A DNA stretch of 64,000 bases from Pleodorina starrii (Eukaryota > Chlorophyta > Chlorophyceae > Chlamydomonadales > Volvocaceae): positions 1,487,001 through 1,551,000 of the forward strand of contig BRXU01000015.1 in assembly GCA_030267565.1 (NCBI GenBank), given 5' to 3'. Within the stretch, counting starts at the first letter, position 1. The number at the start of each line of letters is the position of its first letter. The position numbers were made by a program, and so were the translations under genes. This document shows, in pieces, positions 21,621 to 32,856 of the stretch. The notes below the pieces were generated by a model that saw nothing but the letters and a program-made list of their open reading frames with translations, did not search any database and had not been told where the DNA came from.

Positions 21621-22266
21621 ACATCACACGTGCCATGACAGGTGTCTGTATCTTTGCTGTGCCAATACCGGCACCCGAACGCTTACGAGCGAGAGTATGC
21701 TATGGAACACTATCTCAACATATGTCAGGTGGGACGAGGATGTCACACACACTACACAAACACGTCAGATTTGACCGAAAGCGCAGTATTTCAAGCAGCA
21801 CGACCTCAGGACAGTCAATCATCACCCCCGCCACACCTTGCTGGCGCGTGTAAATGGCAGAGACTTCGTGTCCGGGGCCCCCGCAAAGTGTTAACGTTGC
21901 TTCGGAAGATGCCGAAAAGGGGACTGACCGCCTTAGGGTCGTCGTGCTAAGCAGGTGTGCAGCCGACGCCGGTCGTCGGGCACTAATAGCCCATACATCG
22001 CACGTTCTTTGTTCACCGAATTCTTCGCCGACAAACGCCCCAACCGCGAGCCGACCCGAGCAGGCCCGCTCGGACGCAAACCTGTGTCTGTGCACTAGGC
22101 ACATGATGTGTCTTGATGTGTGTACGCGCGGCCGCCTGCGCGGGTCAGACAATCACACACGACGCCCGGCGTGCCTCCTACACCGCAGCAGTCCCCAGAT
22201 CTTTATACAACATGTCGCACGCGCAGTGCAGTCCGGGCTTGCTACTAGCCAGACAGACAGCCGGCA

Positions 22267-25200
22267 CTACACAAGCTTTCCGGTGCCCAGCAGTCGCTGC
22301 AGGCGATCCTGCAGATTGGAGGAGGCGTTGGAGGCGGACTCGGACAGCACCGGCGACAGCGGCGTCATGGCGCCATAGGAGCTGGCCGCGCCGCCGCGCG
22401 CGTAGCCGTACCCCGACGCCGGCTGCGGCTGCGGTGGCGGGGCCATGGAGGAGAGGCCGTACGCTGCCCGGTAGGGTTGCCGCTGTTGCTGCAACTGCGC
22501 GTGGTGCTGCGAGTGGGAGTAGGTGGAGACGCTGGTGGAGGGGCTGGGGCGCGGCGACGCGATGGCCGTGAGGGGCGGCATCCCGCGGTGGTGGTGCGTT
22601 ACGGGCGCGTGCTGCGGCGTCGCGGAGACATGCGAGTGGGAGTGAGAGTAGCTGCTGGCGCCGCCGCTTTGCTGTTCCACGGGCGTGATGAACTGCGTTT
22701 GTGGCGGGGAAGGACAGGAACCGTGTGGCGTGGGGCTTGGGAGGCTTCAGATGCAGCAGGCGATGCGGCCAAGTAATCCATCCGTCGTGACAAGGTGGCA
22801 ACCAGCGTCTTAACTGCCGCGCAAAGTGCCTCCGGTGCGGTCAGGGTTTGGATGGTAGACCAAGTGCCCAGACGTGGATTGCGATGGGACAGGAGGCGTG
22901 GCCGCGGGACGTACAAGCCCCCAAACCCGAACTCACCGCGGTGTAGGCTGCCGCCGCAATCGCCGCCGCGCCCCCGGCGGAGATTCCCGCCGAAGCGCCC
23001 GACGACGCAGGCGCCGCTGCTGTGTACGGGGTGGCTGGGGGCGGTCTGTAGGGCTGCGGCTGCGGCACCAGAGCAGCGCCAGCCGCCAGCTGCTGGGGAC
23101 TGCTGCCAACCTCCGCCGCCATGTCTGCGCCGTGCTTCGGGCTAATGGTCACATCGTACGTTCGGACGATGCCGCCGACACCACCGCCGCCGACTGCCGC
23201 CGCATCCACTACGAGGGGCTCCAGCTCCAGCTGCGGCGCGTCGGCCCGCCCGCGGGAGTTGGCGCCGCCGCCGCCGGCGCGGTTGCCTCCGGCCTCCCTG
23301 GACCCCCCGGGCCGCTCCCGTGGGCGCCTCCGCTCATCATCCAACGACCTGAACCAGCTCTCTGCCTCCTCCTGCGGCGGAGCGTTGCGGAAAGGCGAGC
23401 CCGTCTGAACTAGTCGTCAGTGGAGTTCGGGAAGGGGGAAGTCCGCCGTTGCCTAACGATTCCCTTCAATACATGGCCGCATCGGGTGCCGACGACGCGA
23501 GGCACGCGATGTGGCAGGTGAAGGTACCAGCCGGCTCGAGACACAATGACCATAGCACCGATAAGATCGGACTCAAGGCGAGTTTGCCTCCTGGCAGCCA
23601 GCGGGGTTTCCTCCCCCAGCCTTGTGGCATGCGCGGCCATGACTGCAGCCCTGAGCCCTTACCTCCAGCGAAACAACGTCGTACTCGTGCCTGCCGCCTC
23701 CCGGCCGGCTCGCATACTGCTGCCTCATCCTGTCCAGGTCCGCCTCCTCCTCCATGTCGAACGGCTCCGGCAGCTGCCGCGCACCGCCCTTGCCAGCACC
23801 GCCATCCCGCAGCGAGTGGGCCCACGCGTCTGCCGACCGCCGCAGGTTGGCGGCCGCATTCGCGCCGCCGCGCGCGGATGCTGCGTCCGCGACGGCGCGC
23901 GCGCGGCCGACCTCCCGCGTCAGCAGCGCCACCTTCTCCCTGAGGCTGTCCGCTTGGGCCTGCGCGATGGCTCGGGCCCTCTCTGCCTCGTGCAGCTGGT
24001 CGGTCAGGTCGTCCAGGGCGCGGCGCTTGGCGTCCAGCTCCTGAGTGAATCGGTGGAGCGGTTGAGTGAGTGGTTGGTGGTTGGTTAGGTCGGTTGGTGG
24101 GTCGGTGGGTGGGTGAGTCAGTGGCCGGAGAGTGGGCCTCAGCGAGGAGCAGTATGAATGCGAGGAACGGGGGAAGGAGAGGCTTGGAACCAAGTGCAGC
24201 GTTACACGGGAGGGCGAGCAAGGAGGAAAGAGAGGACGGTATATTGCGCGTGGATGGCGCGACCGACGCGTCGCTTTCTTGGGTGATGTTCAGGCTTCCT
24301 CAGATTACCGTATCTACCCGAGCCAATACACAGTGGGCAAGTGAGAAAGGCCTCACTGGATGTCCCCAAAGACCCTTGACTGTAGACGCACGGGGCACTC
24401 CCAACCTGCCTTGGCGTGCTGCGACACAGCCGCAGCCAGCTCATGACGAAGCTGCGCCGCCCGGGCCGCCTCTTCGTTCAGGCTCTGGTTCAGCTTGTTC
24501 AGCTGCAGGCAGTCACGGGGTAGCAGGACGGGCCTTCGTGGGCAAAGGTCAAATAAAAACAGCGCACGGTGCGCTGCCATCCTGATTGCCGTAACGAGGG
24601 CTGTGTGCGCGCGTTCGCCAAAGCCGTGACTATGCTCCGGGCCCGCGGCCCGTGGCCCTTGCCTGTCCTCACCTGAAGGTCTCTCAGCTGCAGGTCCTGC
24701 TGCACCGTCTCCACATGGCGGGAGGCGCTCTGGTGCGAGACGAGCACGTCCGAGAGCTGCGCCCTGCGACAGCATCAGGGTTGGTTGGGGTTGCTTCTTG
24801 CTTGGCATCGTGTTTTACGGCTACACGGCTACACGCCGCCGATCCAGCGCTTTTTATTACCGGGCCCGCTACACAAACCGGCGGTTGCGCACCTGTAGGA
24901 GATGGACTCTTGGCTGGCAAGGTTCAACTTGGACTCAACGCCGGCGAGCGCCTCCTGCAAGCGCGCGGATGGTTTGCAGATAGTTCGAGGGCTAAGCGCA
25001 CACAGCCAACCGACCAGCAAAACGGCTACCTTACGCAGGGTGCTGCGCGCCGGCGCGCATATGGTGCACGGCTCTCCCCAGCCACTCAGATGTGCCCACG
25101 CGCTCCCCACGCGCTTCAAAGCAGCAAAGCAGCGTTGGCAGCCTGCCCCGCCCCTCTACCCTTGCAGACGCCCACCAATCCTGCACACGGGCTCCCGTCC

Positions 25201-28200
25201 CCTTCACACGCCGGTGCCCAGCCCCTGATCTTCCGCGTTCCGTTCCATTCCCTTTCCTAGCGCTCGACTGACCTGCAGCTTCATGCGCTCCGCCTCCGAG
25301 GCGGTCAGCTTGGTGGCCAGAGTCCGCAGCTCCTGCTCCGCTGTATCGGTCTCGGACTCCCTGGCATCCAACTGCGCACAGCAGCAACAGCGACATCATC
25401 CCACTGGTGCTTTGTGCGGTGCGCAGACGCGATTCCTTTGGGGGTTTGGGTCCACTCCACCATGTAAGCGCCATGCATCGTCCTTCCGGCATTTAGTGCG
25501 GTATGCGGTATGCGTTCCTCTCAGATGGACGTAACTGTGGCACAACGCAGCCACCTGGCCGCCGCCCCGGTTCCGGCGCATTGCCTTCATCCAGTGGGTT
25601 CAGCAACACAGCCTGTCCGCGCCTGACTGCGTGTGCAAGGTGGACGTGGGCGCGACTGGCGGCTAGGCGCAGCTGGCAAGGCCGTGCGCTGCCCTAGCGG
25701 ACACACGGGGCATGCACGCACAAGACCCGGCGCGCGGGGCGCGCAACCGCATATCACGCCATCCTATTTCATGATTCGCACGTTGACGCAGCATGTCTGG
25801 AGCCCTTGCGCGCCCACCTGCGCCTGCAGCGCCGTGCAGCGCTGCTTCCACTTGGACGCCGCCTGCGCGACCTCATTCGCCTCCGCCTTCCACAGCTCCA
25901 GCTGCGCCGCGTGGGAGGCCGCCGCCTCCGCCAGCGAGGCGTCGCGCGCGGTGATGGTCTCCTGCAACAGCCCGCCGGCCCGGGAACCCGCGCTCTGTAC
26001 AAGACTTCAGATTCCCGTTGCCCCGGCTGTTGGCTGCCTGTCCTGGCTATGTATCCATACATCCCCGCTAGATGCAGCAGCCCGGCGACGTCAAAATCCC
26101 GCGCACCGGCGCCACTGGCCGCCCGACCTCCCTCGAAGTCCACGCCCGCCAGCTGCCAACGTGACAGCGGGGCCCCCGGAACACAACCACGGACGCCAAA
26201 CGTTTCCCGCGGCATATACAGCACTAACATGAATTCATCACCAGCAGCAGGATCGCACCGTTATTGCCGGCCGCACCCACCCACTAGGCCAGCAAAAGTA
26301 CCGGTACTACACTTGTGTTATTACACCAATCACCGCCCAGCCCGCAAACGGGCAAGCCGGCCGGGAACCCAGCCAGCCGACTGCGGTACAGTAACTACTC
26401 ACGTCCGCCTTGGCCAGGCGCTGCTTGAGCTCCTCGTTCTCCCGAAACACTTCCGCGTAGCGCTCCCCCTGGAACTTGAACGTCGCCACCTCGGCAGCCA
26501 GCTCCGCCACACTGGACTGCGCCTCACGCATGCGCTCGCGCACCTCCAACAGCTCCATGTCCTTGCGGGCTGTGACGTTCATCGGCACAGGTGGGAGGTG
26601 GTGGGCCGGACGACAGACAAGGCGCCGGGATTAGGCGAGGGCGGCCAGGGGCGTGAGGGGGACAAGAGTATCTTCACCGCAGCGGGAAACGATTCAGTAG
26701 CACAGGGCATTGTAACGGGCCAGCCGTCTGGTACCGCACCGCGTGCTCAGGCGGGGCAGTGCAACCGCGCGAACCAACAGCCCATGGCGCAAGGCGCAAT
26801 CGCGGATGCCGTCACATCTACAGTGATTTCCGTCCCAGTCGTTTCCGTCCCGTTGGGTTCCACCGCGTAAGCCATGCCCCGGGTTCAACCGCCGCAAAAG
26901 CCCCAGCACCAGCCCTAACCCGCCGGCGCTTTCGCCCCTGGACCCGGCCCGACGCACATAGCTCCTCCTCGTGTGCGCGCTGCGTCGCCGTGCGGTCCTC
27001 CTCCCACGCCTTCTCCCGCGCTTTGAGCCTGGCCGCCAGCTCCTCCGCGTGGGCCCGGTGCCGCGCCGCGGCCTCCTCCTGCGCCGCCCGCGCCCGCGCC
27101 GCGGCCTGCTCCCGGAGGTCCCTCTCCAGCCGCTCCATGGACTCCTGTGTGCTAGACAGCTGCTGCTGCAGCTCGTCGCGCTGTTGCTGCAGGTTCTGGG
27201 AGCCGGCCTGCGGGAGGGGGGGATTAGGGCGGGCCGGACGCGTGGGAGGAGAGGAAGAGCGCGCTGCGCGTTGCACGAACATTTCCTGCCCGAACTGTAC
27301 GCGTGCGGGGCAGCAGCAGCAGCAGCAGCAGCCAGCGCTGCAACAGCCGACAACCAGTAAGCTGACACACCGCCGCACGTCTGCGCTCCGGCCAGCTGGC
27401 CACGACGCGCAACGAACCGCCGCCCGCCCGCCTCCTAAATCACTGCCCTGGAATTTCCCGTCGCCATTGCACGTGTTGTCCGTACGCTCTCACGCTGCTG
27501 CCGCCTGACAACCGCCTGTCTGTGAGGGCATGCGCATCCCACTGCAACGCCCCCCCTACAACACCCACCTGCGTCGCCACGCCCTGCGCGGTAAGGTGCA
27601 GCACCTCCTCCCTCAGCCGCGCCACCTCGCCCCGCAGCCCCTCGTTCGCGGACGCCAGCTGCTCCGACTGGCCGCGGAGCCGCTCCAGCTCCGTCGTGTC
27701 CGCCGCCGCCGCGGCCGCTGCCATCTGGGTGCTGGTCTGCAGCGCCGTCAGGTCGGACTGCAGCGAAATGGCACGTTCACGCTCGGCGGCGAAGGCCGCC
27801 TTCTCGGCCTGGATGGGGCGTAGGGCCGGGTTGGGTTCAGCGGGCGGGCGGCCGAATGGCACACGGTCAGGTGGGTTGCGCGCCGCCGCGGCCGGCAGGC
27901 ACAGGGTCGCACGGGGAGTCTTCACAGCGCTCCTGTTTCACTCCGCGTCGGATGGGCACCTGCAGTCGCGTAGCCCTTACAACGGATGATCGGAAACGGG
28001 CCTGGCGCCGAGAGAGTAAACCGTGATTGACTGTCTGGCGCCCAAAGCGCCGCCGCAGACTGGACTGGCGCGTTCTACCCTGCCCCCACACAGCCCCTCC
28101 CCGAGCCCCGCGCCGCAGCTGCCCCCAGCTCGCGACGCGGTGCGTTGGCGCCTGCGGGTCCCCACCTGCAGCGCCTTCTTGACCGCCCCCAGCTCGTCCT

Positions 28201-30173
28201 CCAGCAGCTGCGACTTGGACACCGCCGCGCGCACCCGTCCCTCCGCGTCCGAGCTGCTGACCGCCAGGGCGCTGTGCCGCTCGGTGGCCAGCTTCAGGTC
28301 CGCCTCCAGCGCCTTGTGGCGGCCGAACAGCTCCTGCCGCGCCGCCACCTCGTCGTCCAGGCGCGACTCCGCGGACTGCACGCGCGAGCGCAGCTCAGCG
28401 ATGGTGGCTGCGTCGGCTGCGATGGTGGCCTGCGCGTGCGGGCGGTGTGTGTTATGCATTAGGCCTATATGGTGGCCTTAGCGTGCTTGGCGCGCTTGCG
28501 CGCTGGCAAGGGCCCTCTGGCATGGCTCAATTCACCCGTCCCGCAGCGTCGCAGCGTACCACAGCCGAGGCGCACACCCCTCCCCCGCCACGGCTCCCGC
28601 CCGGCGCTCCGGGGGTCCGAGCCACCCCAACGCACCTCCAGCCGGCTGCCGTTGCTCCGTTGGGCGTTGAGCAGGTCCATCAGCTGTGCCCGCTCCTCCT
28701 GGATAGAGTCCATCTGCGCAGCCCCCGGGCCGGGCCAAGTTGTTGGTGTGCGCATCTAACAGCTAATGGACTCGGACGCAATGACTCGGGAGCAATGAGC
28801 GGTATTCGCCTCCAATAGAACCCATTGGTGTCAAGTGGAACGCTGGAGCGGTGCTCCTATGCCGCAGACGGACCCACAAGAGGGACCGCCGGTGCGCCAG
28901 CAAACCGCACGGCACCGCACTTTGCTTCAGTCGCGGCAACGTCGCGGTCGAGGAGACCTGACATTCATCCGGAGAGCTCCTGTAGTATTGTGCAGCGGTA
29001 ATCGCTGGGGGACCGCTCAGCTTTTGGCGCAGCTGCACTTTGCACTGCTTTGCCGCCCCGGCCGTGTCTGACTGGAGGGGCCCCAACACCGCGGGACAAT
29101 GGGCACCGACCCACCTGCTGGACAAGGACATCCTTGCCGGCCCGCAGGTGCGCGCATTCCGACTCCCGGGCCAGTCGCTGCGCCTGCTCCTCCTTGTATC
29201 TGCGGCGGGACATAAGGAGCCCCTCTCTCCGGTGGCATTACACACACAAGGCGCGGTGCGCCCCGCCCGCCTGTGGCTTTCCGCGCCTTTGGACACGCGC
29301 GGTGTGGACTCGTTCCATGCGCCGCCACCGACTTTCTTTTCATGCGCCGGGTCTGCGGATAGCTTGCGCCCGCTCCCCTCTCTCCCCGTGCTTTCACTCC
29401 ATTTGCTAGGCTCGCCCTTGTTATGTCGCAAACTCGGGTCCCTCCTTGTTGAGCCCCCCCCCCCAACGAACCGCCTGTTGAGCTCCTTGAGCTGGAGCAG
29501 GTGCTTCTTGTCCACGAGCCTCCGCGCCTTCTCCAGCCGGTCGATTGTGGCCTGCAGGGCCTCGATGCTGGACTCCTTTTCACGCAGCTGATCTCTGACC
29601 TGTGGATGCCGGGTGATCAATGACGGGGGAGGTGCGGGAAGGGCGTCTGAGTGGCAGCTGCGAAAGAGGGAGCCAATGACTTCGCTCCCGTCCGCTGAGG
29701 CAATGTCGTACATCCCAACGGGGTGGCCGTACTCATGCGTTGTTGAGCGCGGAATTGAGGGGGAGCACTGGAATTGAGGGGGGGCATTTGACAACAAAGC
29801 TGCTAGGCCTGTGTACCTGGTCGGAGCCTGACCGCGCCTTCACAAGCTCGTCCGCCAGCACGGCGTTTGCGGTTCGCAGCTCCTGTAGAGAGCCAAACAC
29901 GCAAGGACCCGTTACACTGCAATCGAAGAAAGCACGCACGGCGTACTTGCGTGAACGCACCTGAAGAGAACTCTTGCTTATGCTCATCATCCGCTGATCG
30001 AACGCTCTGTGCCCTCCGCGCACAAGAAAGTTCCGTGGGTCGTTAAAAGACACATCGTCCGTCCCAGGTGTGCCGCATGCAGCAGCATTTTTCCTTGGTG
30101 TCTTGGGCTTTTTGCCAATGCTACTGCCGTTATCGTAGCTGCTGGCAGGAACAATAAGGATGGATTGCGCCAT
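22267..30173 (-). CDS. Large coiled-coil protein, 1,089 residues, unidentified
   Basis: Seventeen exons, all phase-consistent: 29961-30173, 29817-29882, 29472-29599, 29115-29199, 28636-28713, 28166-28429, 27569-27808, 26958-27207, 26403-26569, 25818-25961, 25273-25371, 24893-24954, 24673-24763, 24392-24502, 23663-24040, 22937-23404, 22267-22692. The first in-frame ATG is at 30173; a TAG lies upstream in frame. Residues 1-71 are basic and unstructured (KKPKTPRKN). About 72-750 is almost continuous heptad-type coiled coil with Glu/Ala/Arg/Gln (for example ELRTANAVLADELVKARS). The last 300 residues are low-complexity Ala/Pro/Gly/Gln, with His-Ser repeats, ending LQDRLQRLLGTGKLV. I do not recognise the family. 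The composition would suit a centriolar, basal-body or flagellar scaffold, or a Golgi or motor tether; nothing in the sequence decides. Confidence 0.85.
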
Positions 30174-30912
30174 TGGAGTTGTCGCTGTCCCAGCAACCAG
30201 CCAAGGCCGACGTAAATGAATCAACCAGGTTCCATCGAAGCTATCGCTGCTTGCAATGGGCGTGTCGCTCTCGAAATGCAGCGGCGTCGGCAGCTGTTGG
30301 CGAAAGTCAAAAAGGGTCAAGCAACTGTCAGCCAAGTGCTATGCAAATCGTAAAACTTCACACGGCCGCAGTTTGCACCCTGGTAAGCTTACACATCGCT
30401 ATAGAAGGCGGAAGGCACCAATTAACAATATTGAAGCAGAAAGACGCGCAGGAGAGTTCCTAACATGCATGGCTAAACGCATCCATGCGCTTATTCCTTA
30501 CTTCATAGGTTTCTGCTACAGGGTAGCATCTACATGACGCACCCTAGCACTCGTCCAGCCGTACCATGTATTACCAACGCACCAACGGCATGCCCAACCC
30601 CTTTACCGTACGTTCCAGCTTCTTTGACACAGATGAGCCAGAGCTTTTGCTGCAAGTTAGGCTGACACCTCCTTCAGACCTTCACGAGTTAGAAGACTAC
30701 TAGGGAAGAGCGAACTACTGCGACCCGTACCGTACCAACAGAACGGCTACGTCCGCGCTCCTTTAAGTCGGTGACCAGGCGCCGACCATGATGCTAGAGT
30801 GCACGCAAGGCAAGGGGGTGGACGTGCGCATGCACTGAAAGGATAGGATATGGTTGGCAGGGGCGTGCAGGGCGTAAAAGAGGTTCCCGTCAATTTGGAC
30901 ATATCTGTCTTG

Positions 30913-30917
30913 AAAAA
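30913..30917 (-). terminator. Pol III terminator (T5) after tRNA-Val
   Basis: Five T on the minus strand, 16 bases past the tRNA 3' end; the expected RNA polymerase III stop. Confidence 0.7.
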
Positions 30918-30933
30918 TCCGCAACTTCAGCAA

Positions 30934-31041
30934 TATTCCCATCCGGGATTGAACCGGAGACCTTCAGAGAATCCATGTACGACGTACGACGTACGACAGT
31001 ATCATGTAAATCTGACGCGATAACCACTACGCCATGGGAAC
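30934..31041 (-). tRNA. tRNA-Val (anticodon UAC) with an intron
   Basis: The minus strand reads GTTCCCA (acceptor 5'), a D arm with AGTGGTTATC, anticodon stem TCAGA/TCTGA, variable AGGTC, a T arm TCCGG-TTCAATC-CCGGA with perfect pairing, then TGGGAAT and discriminator A. The acceptor stem pairs fully, with G-U at 1-72. The anticodon loop starts TT-TAC-A, so the anticodon is UAC (valine). Between position 37 and the final loop C lies a 35-base insertion (31004-30970) at the canonical tRNA intron site. It contains GTCGTACGTCGTAC repeats. A and B box sequences are present, and a T5 terminator follows. CCA is not encoded. Confidence 0.85.
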
Positions 31042-32856
31042 GGGGATGAATGACGGGGATTCTTGTGGATGCATACACCGGTGTCATCTCTGGTTGCATG
31101 ATACCGCAAGGCATGAGGAGCACCTTGACATAATAGTAGTGTGACTCCCTCTTGTGAGTGCTCATACCCGAGCGGGTGTCCTTGAGGGTCCTTCCAGGCC
31201 GCCGTCCTTTGGTTCATGGTGATCGGGGGCCGCTTGCAACAGACCAGGCGCCCTGGTGGGAACCCTTGCAGGTGTTCCGTGTATGCCTTCCTCCAACTTT
31301 TTACGGCATTGGAATTTCTATGTTGGATGCCTCGGAACATCTATGCAAGGCACTGGATGTTTGGAAGGCGTCCTGGGGAGGCGTCCTGTCCTCTACCGGT
31401 ATCCGGTGTCTCAGCCAGGCATGCGTGACGGGCTTTTGCCTTGCTCTACAAGTGATTGGCACCACCACCTGCGATCGTCATTGCTGTTGGTGCTGACACT
31501 TGCTGCTGAAGGAGTTGCTGCAGATGCTGGGACATATGGTGGGGACGGGGGCCATTGTCGGGCGGCACCGGCGCTGACGGCGGTCCATGGACGCAATCAT
31601 AAAGGCAGATTTCGCCATATCTCCTAAACGCAGTGGTCCACCAATCTCACGGTGGTTGTATTGTGGGGTCGGAAGGGGTTGGCGTTGGGGTTTCGGTGCC
31701 CTGAGGCGCCCCTGGAAAGGGTGGGTTTCGGTGATCACCCGTTCTTCAGACGAGCTGGTGCGTTCGTGGACGGAAGGGCCGGCGGCGGAGGGCTACCTTT
31801 TGCGCTGGCCGCTTGTGCAGGTCTTGGGGTAATTCCTTGGGCCTTCTAGGGGGCTCCTCTACATGCAGCCCGCTGTCAAGTCTCTCGGTGTGCCTTCCAA
31901 TGGGTGGTCCGTGGCTGGGGCCCATCGTGGCCTGTCGCCAATGGGGGAGCCTGGTAGCTAATCTACATGCGGCCGGGAATCTCTATGCTCCTCCTCCCGC
32001 TTTCGCTCGCTCCTGCTCTATGTGGCTTGTGCTGTTGGGCGTTCCTTCGCCCTGTTCGTTTCCGCTGCAGTGCGCGGCCAGCTAGCCCGCAGTCTGTACC
32101 CTCCGGACGACCCTTCGCAGGCTTCGGAGCCCTCCTTAATTGCGCCTACTACTTGACTCATTGCTGGCAGTGATCGCTCGGACGTCACCGCAGCGCAGTG
32201 CAGCGCCATATCGCCGAGCGCCGACGGTCTCTGCCACACACCGTTCGCAACACCGCATCTGCTGTACTGATGAACGCTGAAATTCAGTGGATGGTCCGGC
32301 CAATGTTGAAAGCTTCCGGTATGATGTAACGGACTCGCTTTTCCGTCCAGCAGGCATGTCCAGCCATGTCCAGTCCCTCTGCAGAACCTGGCGCCAACGG
32401 CGCTCCTGGCACCAAGCACACATCCCACGGGATGAAATATGACGCGTGCCTGTGGACATTATTGCGCCAGTTGAAGGTACCTGATGAACTCCACACGACG
32501 TGAGCTTTCCGTTGGGCGGGAAAGGCCACGGGTAGGGCGGGGCCTGCCAGGCCATGCGCAAGGAGAACGTGATGAGGGTAATGACCCGCTCAGACGTACG
32601 TTCTGTCTTTTGTTGCATGGTGACACCAGGAAAGACCTAAGGCAGGGCTCTATGTGCGGAGTGGCCAGCGGCTGCTAACCGCTGCATCGTATTCGTTCCG
32701 AGAATCCGATTTTGCGCGCAAGCTTGAGCGCAACCTAGACAAGAGTAATGCACGTTACGATAACTCATAAATACTGCTGTACCGTATGACACTTCGAATA
32801 GGTTTCGCGCTGGAGTTTCTGCAAACGCCTGTTGCAGCTGAGTGAGCCGCTGACCC

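Larger units (their letters stand above)
30174..32856. other. Intergenic region with a tRNA; rest unassigned
   Basis: Starts with the promoter and 5' UTR of the coiled-coil gene (-) and ends with that of the BSD gene (+). A tRNA-Val gene sits at 30934-31041. The interval 31100-32650 has several broken frames on both strands, none with a recognised domain. It could be decayed mobile-element sequence, but I found no terminal repeats or reverse-transcriptase motif. Confidence 0.45.

Noticed and set aside
30934..31041. tRNA-derived SINE instead of a tRNA gene
   Set aside because: All stems pair, the intron is at the canonical position and a T5 terminator follows; no poly-A or repeat tail was seen.
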